Shown here: in pieces, positions 1 to 8,237 of the stretch
Layout of the letters: each line of letters begins with the position of its first letter
Numbering within the stretch: the first letter of the stretch is position 1
DNA from: Burkholderia sp.
Lineage (GTDB): Bacteria; Pseudomonadota; Gammaproteobacteria; Burkholderiales; Burkholderiaceae
Length of the DNA: 18,869 nt
Direction of reading: 5' to 3'
Assembly (NCBI GenBank): GCA_028292565.1
Contig: JAQGMD010000189.1
Location: forward strand, 1 to 18,869
The notes under the pieces: generated by a model
Told to the model about the DNA's origin: nothing
The model's database searches: none
What the model saw: the letters and a program-made list of their open reading frames with translations, nothing else
Translations under genes and position numbers: made by a program

Positions 1-145
1 GTTGGTCAATTTTGCTGGCCGTAGCGGGCGCGTTGCGGCGTTGCTCGTCGTCGCCATAGCTCGCTATGGCTCCTCCTCACGCCTTGCACCGCATCCCGCG
101 ACGGCCGCCAAATTGCCCAACTTATCCCTGCGCGGTGCCTTACTG
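1..145 (-). repeat. dispersed inverted-repeat (MITE/REP-like) element, copy 1, cut by the window edge
   Basis: This stretch matches the reverse complement of 18626-18831. Shared blocks are the arm at about 2-36, the core with the GCCATAG/CTATGGC dyad at 53-70, and the arm at about 90-143 ending in CGCGGTGCCTTACTG. Relative to the other copy it lacks two internal segments of about 30 and 15 bases, so the copies have diverged by indels. The terminal inverted repeat expected at its left end lies outside the window. A 69-codon open frame across it is repeat-derived and is not called as a gene. No transposase is present, so any mobility would be in trans. The repeat is seen directly; the element class is inference. 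Confidence 0.75.
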
Positions 146-231
146 TGCATGTGGTCCCTGCAGCAGGCGCTATTCATTCAAATGATTAACTACATTCACG
201 AATCTGTATAGGTTAATCGCGACCGCATTCT

Positions 232-237
232 TATAAT
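232..237 (+). promoter_or_regulatory. candidate -10 box for the ABC-nitrilase operon
   Basis: A perfect TATAAT lies 52 bases upstream of the first ATG of the operon. No good -35 hexamer is visible 16-18 bases upstream (the region reads about TAGGTT), so the promoter may be weak or activator-dependent. This is a pattern match only. Confidence 0.35.
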
Positions 238-238
238 C

Positions 239-266
239 GGTCCGGCAAGTCCTGCGTCGCCGGACC
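239..266 (+). promoter_or_regulatory. leader hairpin upstream of the ABC receptor gene
   Basis: GGTCCGGC (239-246) and GCCGGACC (259-266) form a perfect 8-bp stem with a 12-base loop. It sits between the candidate -10 box and the GGGAG ribosome site of the first ABC gene. It would lie within the untranslated leader if the promoter call is right. No U-tract follows, so it is not an obvious intrinsic terminator; it could stabilise the mRNA or be a protein-binding site. Confidence 0.45.
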
Positions 267-289
267 AGGTACACTTTAAAGGGAGATAT

Positions 290-1318
290 ATGGGTACAGG
301 TAAATTGAAGGCATTGGTTGGCGGAGTGATCTGTTCCGTCGGCCTGGCACTGGCATCATCCGCAGCGGCGCAGAACCTCGAGAAAATGAAGGTTCGCCTC
401 GACTGGACGCCGTGGGGCGTACACGCGGGATTCCACCTGGCGCAGCAAAAGGGTTGGTTCAAACAGGCCGGGCTCGATGTCAGCGTGGAAGACGGCAACG
501 GTTCCACCACGACCGTACAGCTCGTCGGATCCAGTGATCAGTTCGACGTTGGTTACGCAGCCCTGTCATCGATGATGGTGGGACGCGATAAAGGCTTGCC
601 GGTCAAGGCCGTCGCCGTGTTCCTGCGCCAGAGCGATATCGGACTGCTGGTGCCAAGCGGTTCGGGTATCAAGGGTCCGAAAGACCTGAAGGGCAAGAAG
701 GTCGCGTACACCGCGGGCTCGATGGAAGGTCCGTTCATTGATACCTTCCTCGCGGCGGGGGGCTTGAAACGTTCCGATGTCGACCTGGTCAACATCGATG
801 CATCCGGAAAGATTGCCAACTACGTGGCCGGGCGCGCGGATGCCGCATTCGCGACGGTTGCACTGGTTCTGCCGCTGGTAGCGGAATCGCGCCCTTCGGA
901 CGGCATCCTGTTCGCGGATAACGGATTGCCTATGCCCAGCTACGGAATCTTCACCTCGGAAGAGAAGCTGGCAAAACGCCGAGACGCCATCATGCGCCTG
1001 TCGAGCGTGGTGTCCGGCGCCTGGCAGTACATTTACGACGGCCATCAGGATGAAGCGGTGGACGCGATCATTGCGCAACGCCCGCAGGCCCGTCTCGACA
1101 AGAAGGTTTTGCGCGGCCAGATCGATGCGCTGAAAAAGCATTTCCAGTCGCCGGCTGCCGCCGGACAACCGATCGGCGTGCCGGTCGCCGCAGATTGGAA
1201 CGCCGCCGTCAAGACCCTCACTGATGCAGGCTTGCTGAAAGGCGCACGCGATTCGAAGGAGTTCTACGAGCCAGGTATGGTGCGCCCGGAAATCTTCAGC
1301 AAGGTGCTTGGCCAATGA
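290..1318 (+). CDS. ABC transporter substrate-binding protein, NMT1/THI5-like (NitT/TauT type)
   Basis: This is a periplasmic receptor of an ABC importer. The 342-residue product starts with a Sec signal peptide (basic MGTGKLK, hydrophobic stretch, AAA-Q cleavage near residue 27). The mature protein opens with KVRLDWTPWGVHAGFHLAQQ, typical of the NMT1/THI5 fold that binds small organic molecules such as pyrimidines, sulfonates, nitrate or aromatic acids. A YAALSS segment and a GPKDLKGKKVAY segment fit the family. The ATG at 290 follows GGGAG at a good distance. The stop overlaps the ATPase start by 4 bases (ATGA at 1315), so translation is probably coupled. The ligand cannot be read from sequence; the nitrilase at the end of the operon suggests a nitrile or related nitrogen compound, which is inference. 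Confidence 0.9.
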   Translation: MGTGKLKALVGGVICSVGLALASSAAAQNLEKMKVRLDWTPWGVHAGFHLAQQKGWFKQAGLDVSVEDGNGSTTTVQLVGSSDQFDVGYAALSSMMVGRDKGLPVKAVAVFLRQSDIGLLVPSGSGIKGPKDLKGKKVAYTAGSMEGPFIDTFLAAGGLKRSDVDLVNIDASGKIANYVAGRADAAFATVALVLPLVAESRPSDGILFADNGLPMPSYGIFTSEEKLAKRRDAIMRLSSVVSGAWQYIYDGHQDEAVDAIIAQRPQARLDKKVLRGQIDALKKHFQSPAAAGQPIGVPVAADWNAAVKTLTDAGLLKGARDSKEFYEPGMVRPEIFSKVLGQ

Positions 1319-2106
1319 CGGAAGCAGCAGTTACAGCACGTAGTGTGCGCAAGATCTATCCCGGAGAGCGCGGCGTGCTTGCGCTCGACAACATCTCGCT
1401 CGATATCAAACCGGGCGAGTTTGTCAGCATCCTCGGCCCGAGCGGTTGCGGTAAAAGTACCTTCCTGCGTTGCGTCGCGGGACTGGAAGACACCAGTGCC
1501 GGCGATCTGCTAGTGCAGGGCCGTCCGGTCAATGGGCCGCCCGACGACTTCGGGATGGTGTTCCAGCGCGATGCGCTGCTGGAGTGGCGCAACGTCGAGG
1601 ACAACATCCTGCTGCCGATTGAGTTCAAGAAGAAATCTTCCGCCGCGTACCGGCAGAAGATGGCGGGGCTGCTCAAGCTCGCCGGCCTGAAAGACTTCGG
1701 CAACCGGTATCCGCATGAGCTGTCGGGGGGGATGCGCCAGCGTGCGGCTATCTGCCGCGCATTGATCGACGATCCGGCACTGTTGCTGATGGATGAACCG
1801 TTCGGCGCGCTCGATGCGCTGACGCGCGACCAGATGAACGTGGAACTGCAGCGGATCTGGATGGAAACTCGCAATACCGTGCTGTTCGTCACGCACGGCA
1901 TCGCCGAAGCGGTATTCCTCGCGGACAGGGTAGTGGTCTTCTCGCCGCGCCCCGGCAAGATCGCCGAGATCCTGACCATCGATTTGCCACGGCCACGCAG
2001 GCTGTCGGTGCGCGAATCGCCCGAATTTGGCCGCTACTGCAACCGGATACGCGAGTTGTTCCATGAGATGGGCCTGATTGATGAGCATGAGGAGGAAGCG
2101 GCATGA
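1315..2106 (+). CDS. ABC transporter ATP-binding protein, NitT/TauT family
   Basis: This is the cytoplasmic ATPase that drives the importer. The 263-residue product has all ABC signatures: Walker A GPSGCGKST at residues 41-49, Q-loop Gln84 in MVFQRD, signature LSGGM at 136-140, Walker B LLLMDE at 156-161, D-loop GALD, and H-loop His194 in FVTHG. The length is normal for SsuB/TauB-like subunits. The C-terminus is rich in acidic residues (DEHEEEAA). The gene overlaps the receptor upstream (ATGA) and the permease downstream (ATGA at 2103), the usual arrangement for a complete importer. Family assignment is firm; the substrate is unknown. Confidence 0.95.
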   Translation: MTEAAVTARSVRKIYPGERGVLALDNISLDIKPGEFVSILGPSGCGKSTFLRCVAGLEDTSAGDLLVQGRPVNGPPDDFGMVFQRDALLEWRNVEDNILLPIEFKKKSSAAYRQKMAGLLKLAGLKDFGNRYPHELSGGMRQRAAICRALIDDPALLLMDEPFGALDALTRDQMNVELQRIWMETRNTVLFVTHGIAEAVFLADRVVVFSPRPGKIAEILTIDLPRPRRLSVRESPEFGRYCNRIRELFHEMGLIDEHEEEAA

Positions 2107-2867
2107 TGCGAATGATAGGCCGCGCGCGCCATGGCATAGTCGCGTTCACATCACTTGCGCTTTTCCTGGTGATGTGGGAAGTGCTGGTACGCGTGTTGAA
2201 GGTGCGGCCCATCATGGTCCCGCCCCCCGGCTTGGGACTGCAGGAGTTGGCTTCCGAATGGAGCTTGTATATTGGCCACGCCTGGTACACCTTCCTCACC
2301 ACATCGGCAGGGTTCGTTCTGGCAGTGATTTTCGGCGTCGGCATTGCGATACTGCTGGTGGCCTCCAAATGGTTCGAGAGCGCCATCTATCCGCTGATCA
2401 TTGCGATGAACAGCGTGCCGAAAGTCGCGGTCGCGCCATTGTTCGTGATCTGGCTCGGCACGGATGCAGAACCGAAAATCGCCATTGCTTTCCTGATTGC
2501 GATCTTCGCGGTCATCGTCGACACGGTGCATGGCCTGCGGTCCGTCCCGCAGGATGTGCTTGACCTGGGGCGGGTGTTGAAGGGAAGGCCGCATGATTTC
2601 TTCTTCAAGGTGCGGCTTCCTTGCGCGCTGCCTTCGATCCTTACTGGCATGAAAGTGGCGATTTCACTGGCGCTGATCGGAGCGATCGTCGGCGAGTTCG
2701 TTTCGTCGCAGCGCGGGCTGGGGTATGTAATACTCAGCGCACAGGGGACTTTTGACACGACACGCGTGTTCGCCTCAATCTTTGTGTTGGTCTTCATGGG
2801 CATCGGGATGTTCGGTTTTCTTGCATGGCTCGAACGGCGTGCGACGCCATGGCGCAATCACGCGTAA
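2103..2867 (+). CDS. ABC transporter permease, NitT/TauT (SsuC/TauC-like)
   Basis: This is the inner-membrane channel subunit of the same importer. The 254-residue product has about six hydrophobic segments (about 13-33, 66-87, 95-117, 126-143, 185-201 and 223-243). Between them, around residues 155-181, lies the cytoplasmic EAA-type loop (GRVLKGRPHDFFFKVRLPCALPSI) that docks on the ATPase. The second half matches the binding-protein-dependent permease domain (IVGEFV, GLGYVI). An AGGAGG sits 8 bases before the ATGATG start, inside the end of the ATPase gene. Only one permease gene is present, so the channel is probably a homodimer. Confidence 0.93.
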   Translation: MMRMIGRARHGIVAFTSLALFLVMWEVLVRVLKVRPIMVPPPGLGLQELASEWSLYIGHAWYTFLTTSAGFVLAVIFGVGIAILLVASKWFESAIYPLIIAMNSVPKVAVAPLFVIWLGTDAEPKIAIAFLIAIFAVIVDTVHGLRSVPQDVLDLGRVLKGRPHDFFFKVRLPCALPSILTGMKVAISLALIGAIVGEFVSSQRGLGYVILSAQGTFDTTRVFASIFVLVFMGIGMFGFLAWLERRATPWRNHA

Positions 2868-2898
2868 TCTCAAACAACAACATCACAGGAGGCAGGAC

Positions 2899-3858
2899 AT
2901 GGGTGATCGGTTACCGGTATTCAAGGCAGCGGCTGTCCAGGCGGCACCCGTTTTCCTCGACAGGGACGCCAGCGTGGACAAGGCGTGTGCGCTGATCGAT
3001 GAGGCAGGAAAAAACGGCGCGAAGCTGATCGTGCTCCCCGAAACGTTCATACCTGGCGGCCCCTATTGGGCATGGCACTTGCCGATGCGCGAGGGCGGCA
3101 AGTTCAACGCCGAGCTGTTCCAGAATGCGGTCGATGTGCCGAGTGACACTACGGTGCGGTTGGGCGAGGCGGCTCGCAAAGCCGGGGCCTTTGTCGTCAT
3201 CGGCATCAACGAGCGCTCGGGTAAGTCGCTCTACAACACACTGCTTTACTTCGATCCGGAAGGTCGCATCATCGGCAAGCACCGCAAGTTCAAACCGACC
3301 GGCCCGGAAAAGCTGGTGTGGGGCGATGGCGACGGCAGCACCCACAAGGTGTACGACACCGCGATTGGCAAGTTGGGCGGCCTCATCTGCGGTGAGCACA
3401 ATATGGTCCTTCCCGGCTATACCCTGGCAGCGATGGGTGAGCAGGTGCATATCGCGGCATGGTTAGGCTTTACGTTGGCCGACGTGGCGATGACGGAAAT
3501 CGCTTCGCGTAACCATGCGATCGTCTACAACACCTTTGTCGTATGCAGTCAGCTGGTGGTGGGGGCTGACGTTTTCGAGAAGCTCGGAATCGATCGCAGT
3601 CAGCAGCCCGTGCAGGCTTGGAGCGCCATTATCGAAGGCGGCAGTGGCAAGCTGATTGCCGGACCGCTCGGCCAGGAAGAGGAAGGCATCGTTTACGGGG
3701 AAATCGACCTTAACAAGGGCGTTCCGAAGTACTTCATCAACGACGCGATGGGGCACTACTGGCCGAAGCAGTTCAGTGTCAATTTTGATGATCGGGAGAT
3801 GAAGCCGCTTAGTATCAGCCATCCAGGGGCGGATGCCGGCGAGGAGCCTAAACTGTAA
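2899..3858 (+). CDS. nitrilase-family carbon-nitrogen hydrolase
   Basis: This cytoplasmic enzyme is predicted to hydrolyse a nitrile to a carboxylic acid and ammonia, or an amide. The 319-residue product carries the complete Glu-Lys-Cys triad with family spacing: Glu48 in LIVLPETF, Lys130 in GKHRKFKPT, and Cys164 in GGLICGEHNM. After the Cys it reads Gly-Glu-His, where many characterised nitrilases have Trp-Glu. HRKFKPT and the length favour true nitrilases over omega-amidases or beta-ureidopropionases. The ATG at 2899 is chosen because AGGAGG precedes it by 6 bases; the frame stays open upstream to 2752, but that part overlaps the permease gene. It lies 31 bases after the permease, so it is probably the last gene of the importer operon. 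Confidence 0.88.
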   Translation: MGDRLPVFKAAAVQAAPVFLDRDASVDKACALIDEAGKNGAKLIVLPETFIPGGPYWAWHLPMREGGKFNAELFQNAVDVPSDTTVRLGEAARKAGAFVVIGINERSGKSLYNTLLYFDPEGRIIGKHRKFKPTGPEKLVWGDGDGSTHKVYDTAIGKLGGLICGEHNMVLPGYTLAAMGEQVHIAAWLGFTLADVAMTEIASRNHAIVYNTFVVCSQLVVGADVFEKLGIDRSQQPVQAWSAIIEGGSGKLIAGPLGQEEEGIVYGEIDLNKGVPKYFINDAMGHYWPKQFSVNFDDREMKPLSISHPGADAGEEPKL

Positions 3859-3883
3859 ATCTTGCGGCATCAAGTCCCACCCC

Positions 3884-3976
3884 GCGACGGACGTAGGTTG
3901 GGATGCAATCCCAACATTCACGCTCCGCACAACGGCTGGCTTTGGTTTGGGTGTGGATGTTGGTATTGGCATGCCA
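3884..3976. repeat. intergenic repeat family A, copy 1
   Basis: About 93 bases here match 11452-11546 with scattered substitutions. The match includes CGACGG, a GTTGGGAT-GCA-ATCCCAAC hairpin (perfect 8-bp stem, 3896-3914), CCGCA-AACGG and GGCTTT, then a second inverted pair, TGTTGG...CCAACA. It lies between the convergent nitrilase and Lrp genes and could act as a bidirectional terminator or mRNA stabiliser. Both copies in this window occupy convergent junctions. Confidence 0.75.
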
Positions 3977-3995
3977 ACACTCCACCGGGATGCAA

Positions 3996-4463
3996 TCAAA
4001 GCGGCAACGCCGTTTCATACTTCACCTCACGCAGCGCGACATTCGTCGTCACCTGCGCAATCCCCTGCAGCTTGAAAAGAACGTTATGGACGAAGTCGTG
4101 ATACGCGTTCATATCCGCTACCACGACCTTGATCAGGTAGTCTGACGTCCCGGTCGTCTCATAACACTCCACCACTTCCGGCCGCACCCGCATCGCATTC
4201 TCGAAGGTCTCGACCACACCCTCCGCATGCCTGCTGAGTGAAACATGGGTCAGGCAGCAAACCAGCAGCCCGACCTTCCGACGGTCAACAATCGCGGCGT
4301 AGCGTTCGATGTAGCCCTTGTCTTCCAGCTCCTTCTGGCGCCGCCAGCATGGTGTGGTCGACATGCCGAGCTTCTCGGCTAACTCATTGGACGAAATGCG
4401 CCCGTTTATCTGCAATTCGCGGAGGATTTTCAGCGAAGCCGGGTCCAGAGGAGAATTTTCCAT
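3996..4463 (-). CDS. Lrp/AsnC family transcriptional regulator
   Basis: This is a DNA-binding regulator that usually senses amino acids or their products. The 155-residue product has an N-terminal helix-turn-helix at about 23-42 (ISSNELAEKLGMSTTPCWRR), the AsnC linker motif LEDKGYIERYAAIVD, and a C-terminal RAM ligand-binding domain (VVECYETTGTSDYLIKV at about 98-114). The ATG at 4463 gives the normal family length and has an AGG seven bases upstream. An in-frame TTG at 4517 would add 18 residues not typical of the family. It is divergent from the indolepyruvate oxidoreductase gene with 126 bases between starts, so it probably controls that gene and itself. Confidence 0.92.
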   Translation of the reverse strand: MENSPLDPASLKILRELQINGRISSNELAEKLGMSTTPCWRRQKELEDKGYIERYAAIVDRRKVGLLVCCLTHVSLSRHAEGVVETFENAMRVRPEVVECYETTGTSDYLIKVVVADMNAYHDFVHNVLFKLQGIAQVTTNVALREVKYETALPL

Positions 4464-4520
4464 ATTCAAACCTATTTCGAGAAGGATCTCGCTCAATCTA
4501 CCAAACAGAGGAAACAAACA

Positions 4521-4546
4521 GGAATAATTTTCCGCATTCCCGGAAT
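4521..4546. promoter_or_regulatory. candidate Lrp/AsnC operator dyads
   Basis: In the divergent gap between the regulator and the oxidoreductase there are two adjacent dyads: GGAA-TAATT-TTCC (4521-4533), with an AT-rich centre like Lrp-family sites, and ATTCC-C-GGAAT (4536-4546). They are visible as patterns; regulator binding is inferred from position. No convincing -35/-10 pair was found. Confidence 0.35.
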
Positions 4547-4589
4547 TACGATTTAGTCATTATTTCCAGGATTCCGCCAGGGGAGACGC

Positions 4590-7500
4590 ATGGGTTCGAT
4601 CACCGACAGGTTCGACGTACTTACGCCGGACGCGCCGCTTGTTAATTCAGGGTACAAGCTGCAGGACAACATGGAGCGCGAGCAGGGCCGTGTTTTCCTG
4701 ACGGGCACCCAGGCGCTGGTCCGGCTGCTGGTCACGCAGAAGAAGCTGGACGCAGCGCGCGGCCTGCATACCGCCGGCTTCGTCAGCGGATACCGCGGCT
4801 CACCGTTAGGCGCGGTCGACCAGGAGCTCTGGAGAGCGAAAGACCTGCTCGACAAGCACGAAATCGCATTCCTTCCTGCCATTAACGAAGAGCTGGGCGC
4901 AACCGCGGTTCTGGGCTCGCAACAAGTCGAAAGCGATCCGACCCGCAAAGTCGAGGGCGTGTTTGCGATGTGGTACGGCAAAGGCCCAGGCGTTGACCGC
5001 TCCGGCGACGCGCTCAAGCACGGCAATGCATATGGCTCGTCACCGCACGGCGGCGTGCTGGTGGTTGTGGGCGACGATCATGGATGCGTGTCCTCATCCA
5101 TTCCGCATCAGAGCGAACAGGCATTGATCGCATGGGGCATGCCGGTTATCAATCCCGCCAACATACAGGAGTACCTGGAGTTTGGATTGTATGGATGGGC
5201 GTTGTCGCGCTACTCCGGCAACTGGGTGGGCTTCAAAGCCATCTCGGAGACCGTGGAAGGCGGCGCGGTGGTGGAGCTGCCGTCTCTTGCGACCTGCACC
5301 GATCCGACGGATTACACACCTCCCGAAGGCGGACTGCATTATCGCTGGCCCGACCTGCCGAGTCTGGAGATCGAGCAGCGCGTCGCGGAAAAACTCAATG
5401 CGGTGCGCGCGTTCGCCCGCGTCAATTCCATCGATCGCATGGTGGTGCCCGCGCCGAACGCGAAGCTCGGGATCATCGGCGCCGGCAAGGCCTGGCTCGA
5501 TCTGGTGGAAGCGCTCGCGCGCATGGGCCTGCCGCTGCAGCGGCTGGATGAGGCCGGCATCCGCATGTACAAGCCGGGCCTGACCTGGCCGCTGGAACCG
5601 ACCCGCCTGATGGAATTCGCGCAAGGCCTGGAAGAAATCCTGGTGGTGGAAGAGAAGGATGCTGTGATCGAGCAGCAGGTGAAAAATCTGTTCTATAACC
5701 TGCCCGAAGGTGCGCGTCCCAAGGTGCTTGGCAAGACCGACTCCGCGGGCCAGCCTTTGCTGACCGCCCTCGGCGAACTGCGTCCCTCGCGCATCGCGCC
5801 GGTACTGGTCCGGTGGTTGTCGCCCAGGCTGCCCGGGCATAACCTGGGACAGTACCTGCCCCATTTCTGCAAAGAGGAACTCGCTTCCGCCGCACACGGT
5901 ACCGTCAAACGCACGCCGTATTTCTGCTCGGGATGCCCGCACAATACCTCGACCCGCGTCCCCGAGGGCAGCCGTGCACAAGCGGGCATCGGCTGCCATT
6001 TCATGGCGGCGTGGATGGACCGCGATACCGGCACGCTGACGCAGATGGGCGGCGAGGGGGTGACATGGGCCGCGGCGTCTCGCTTCGTCAAGGAAAAGCA
6101 CATCTTCCAGAACCTGGGAGACGGCACCTATTACCACTCCGGCTATCTCGCGATACGCCAGTCGATCGCCGCGCGCAGCAACATCACCTACAAGATTCTC
6201 TACAACGATGCGGTGGCAATGACCGGCGGACAAGCGGTGGACGGCAAGCTCTCAGTCCCGCAGATTGCGCAACAGGTCATCAGCGAAGGCGCGAGTAAAA
6301 CGGTGGTGGTCACCGACTATCCGGAGAACTACACGGCGGTGGTATTGCCGGCCGGCGTCACCGTTCACCATCGCGGCGAGCTTGATGTCGTCCAGCGCAC
6401 CCTGCGCGAGATCGAAGGCGTCACTGTCCTGATCTACGACCAGACCTGCGCCGCGGAAAAGCGCAGGCGCCGCAAGAAGAACACGCCGGAGCATGTCGAG
6501 TTCCCCGATCCGCCGCGCCGCATGCTCATCAACCCCGACGTATGCGAAGGCTGCGGCGACTGCGGGATCCAGTCCAACTGCCTGTCGATCCTGCCGCTGG
6601 AAACGGAACTCGGCCGCAAACGGCATATCGATCAATCCTCCTGCAACAAGGATTACTCCTGCGTCGAGGGTTTCTGCCCGAGCTTTGTTTCCGTGATCGG
6701 CGGAAGCCTGAAGAAACCGGCAGCCGCGACTATCACGCTCGAGCAGTTGGAGGAGATGCTCGCGAGGTATCCACTTCCCGCGCGCTACGATTTTCACAAG
6801 CCTTTCGAAATGCTGGTCGCAGGTGTCGGCGGCACCGGTGTCGTCACTGTCGGTGCATTGATCACCATGGCCGCTCATCTCGAAGGGAAGGGCGCTTCCA
6901 CACTCGACTTCATGGGCTTTGCGCAAAAAGGCGGGGCGGTCATGTCGCATGTGCGCATCGGACAGTCACCCTCAGCGCTGAACCAGGTGCGCATCGACGT
7001 GCAGCAAGCGGATGCGATTCTTGCCTGCGACCTGGTCGTCGCCGCGATGCCCGATGCGCTTGCGGTTATGCGCAACAGTCACACACGGGTGGTTGCGAAC
7101 GACCGCGAGATACCGACTGCGGAATTCACTCGCAACCCCGATGCGACGGTGAACAAGGATGCATTGCTGGCACAGCTGCGCAAGGTGGTTGGTGATGCGA
7201 ATGTGTCCGCAATCGATGCACAGGAAGCGGCATCGCAAACCCTCGGCGACCCGATCGCAGCCAACATTCTGTTGATGGGCTATGCATGGCAGAAGGGGCT
7301 GGTTCCAGTGAGCCTGCGAGCCCTGATGGCGGCGATCGAGCTGAACAATGTCGCGATCGGGATGAACAAGAAGGCGTTCATGCTGGGGCGACTGGCTGCG
7401 GCGGACATGTCCGCGTCAGGCACGCTCGGCCAGGCCAAAGTGGTCCAGTTCACGGCGCCCACGCCGCTGGAAGAAATGGCCGCCTTCCGTGCGGACTGGT

Positions 7501-8153
7501 TGAAGAAGTACCAGGACAAACGCTATGCGCAGCGTTATGTGGAAGCGGTAAGGAAAATCGAGCGCAAAGAAATGGAGCTCGACGGCGCAAACTCGAAGAA
7601 GCCGTTGACCAAAGCGGTAGCACGCAGTCTGTTCAAGCTGATGGCATACAAGGACGAATACGAAGTCGCGCGTTTGCACACTACATCGGCTTTCAGGAAA
7701 CAGATCGAGGCGCAGTTTCAGGGCGACTACACACTCGAATTTCATCTCGCGCCGCCGCTGCTGGCGAGGAAAAAGCCGGGTTCAGACGTGCCTGCAAAAA
7801 TCGCGTTCGGGGGATGGATGATGCAGGCATTCCGGGCCTTGGCGTCTCTCAAGGTTTTGCGTGGCACCCCGTTTGATGTGTTTGGCTACACCGCTGAGCG
7901 CAGGCGTGAAAGGACGCTGAGGGACGACTACTTCAGGTTCGTTGATGAGGCTTCTGAAAAGCTCGGCGCGGATAACAAGGGAGTGATGCTGAAGCTTGCA
8001 CAGCTGCCTGAGAAGGTGCGGGGATATGGGCATGTGAAACTTGCTGCGATGGAGAAGGCGGAGAATGAGGCGCGGGTGTTGAGGGAGCAGATGGAGCAGG
8101 GGACGCGCGCCGTAGCGGTTGTGCAATTACATCGAACTTTGGGCAGCTCTTAA
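4590..8153 (+). CDS. fused indolepyruvate ferredoxin oxidoreductase (2-oxoacid:acceptor oxidoreductase family)
   Basis: This large cytoplasmic enzyme oxidatively decarboxylates aryl-2-oxoacids (indolepyruvate, phenylpyruvate, 4-hydroxyphenylpyruvate) to aryl-acyl-CoA and passes electrons to an Fe-S acceptor. The 1187 residues match the usual length of the single-chain IorAB fusion. Domains in order: N-terminal pyrimidine-binding half with GYRGSPLG at 67-74; TPP-binding domain with GDG at 510-512 followed by Asn539 in LYND and MTGG at 544-547; a Cys-rich Fe-S region with Cys652, 655, 658 and 664 plus further Cys in SCNKDYSCVEGFC; then the gamma domain, beginning with the glycine loop AGVGGTGVV from about 744. 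The ATG at 4590 follows AGGGGAG. The C-terminal 200 residues are the usual extension. It stands alone, with the Lrp/AsnC gene divergent. Confidence 0.93.
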   Translation: MGSITDRFDVLTPDAPLVNSGYKLQDNMEREQGRVFLTGTQALVRLLVTQKKLDAARGLHTAGFVSGYRGSPLGAVDQELWRAKDLLDKHEIAFLPAINEELGATAVLGSQQVESDPTRKVEGVFAMWYGKGPGVDRSGDALKHGNAYGSSPHGGVLVVVGDDHGCVSSSIPHQSEQALIAWGMPVINPANIQEYLEFGLYGWALSRYSGNWVGFKAISETVEGGAVVELPSLATCTDPTDYTPPEGGLHYRWPDLPSLEIEQRVAEKLNAVRAFARVNSIDRMVVPAPNAKLGIIGAGKAWLDLVEALARMGLPLQRLDEAGIRMYKPGLTWPLEPTRLMEFAQGLEEILVVEEKDAVIEQQVKNLFYNLPEGARPKVLGKTDSAGQPLLTALGELRPSRIAPVLVRWLSPRLPGHNLGQYLPHFCKEELASAAHGTVKRTPYFCSGCPHNTSTRVPEGSRAQAGIGCHFMAAWMDRDTGTLTQMGGEGVTWAAASRFVKEKHIFQNLGDGTYYHSGYLAIRQSIAARSNITYKILYNDAVAMTGGQAVDGKLSVPQIAQQVISEGASKTVVVTDYPENYTAVVLPAGVTVHHRGELDVVQRTLREIEGVTVLIYDQTCAAEKRRRRKKNTPEHVEFPDPPRRMLINPDVCEGCGDCGIQSNCLSILPLETELGRKRHIDQSSCNKDYSCVEGFCPSFVSVIGGSLKKPAAATITLEQLEEMLARYPLPARYDFHKPFEMLVAGVGGTGVVTVGALITMAAHLEGKGASTLDFMGFAQKGGAVMSHVRIGQSPSALNQVRIDVQQADAILACDLVVAAMPDALAVMRNSHTRVVANDREIPTAEFTRNPDATVNKDALLAQLRKVVGDANVSAIDAQEAASQTLGDPIAANILLMGYAWQKGLVPVSLRALMAAIELNNVAIGMNKKAFMLGRLAAADMSASGTLGQAKVVQFTAPTPLEEMAAFRADWLKKYQDKRYAQRYVEAVRKIERKEMELDGANSKKPLTKAVARSLFKLMAYKDEYEVARLHTTSAFRKQIEAQFQGDYTLEFHLAPPLLARKKPGSDVPAKIAFGGWMMQAFRALASLKVLRGTPFDVFGYTAERRRERTLRDDYFRFVDEASEKLGADNKGVMLKLAQLPEKVRGYGHVKLAAMEKAENEARVLREQMEQGTRAVAVVQLHRTLGSS

Positions 8154-8173
8154 AACTCCGGTTTGGCCCAGCC

Positions 8174-8196
8174 CCTTCCCCCTTGCAGGGGGAAGG
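8174..8196. terminator. hairpin between convergent oxidoreductase and kinase genes
   Basis: CCTTCCCCCT (8174-8183) and AGGGGGAAGG (8187-8196) form a perfect 10-bp stem with a 3-base loop. It lies in the 84-base gap between two convergent genes, so it could terminate both. There is no T-tract on either side, so Rho-independent termination is uncertain. A small 7-base tandem (GCACAAA) follows at about 8199-8217. Confidence 0.5.
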
Positions 8197-8237
8197 AGCA
8201 AAGCACAAAGCACAAAGCGCGTGGCTCCCCGATACGC

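Noticed and set aside
566..1315. 249-codon minus-strand frame opposite the ABC receptor gene
   Set aside because: It is a shadow of a clearly real gene with signal peptide and family motifs.
2752..2898. 49-codon N-terminal extension of the nitrilase frame
   Set aside because: It lies mostly within the permease gene and lacks a ribosome site; ATG 2899 with AGGAGG gives the normal nitrilase start.
5094..6233. 379-codon minus-strand frame inside the indolepyruvate oxidoreductase gene
   Set aside because: It is a GC-driven shadow frame opposite a well-conserved enzyme; its Arg/His/Gln-rich composition matches no family.
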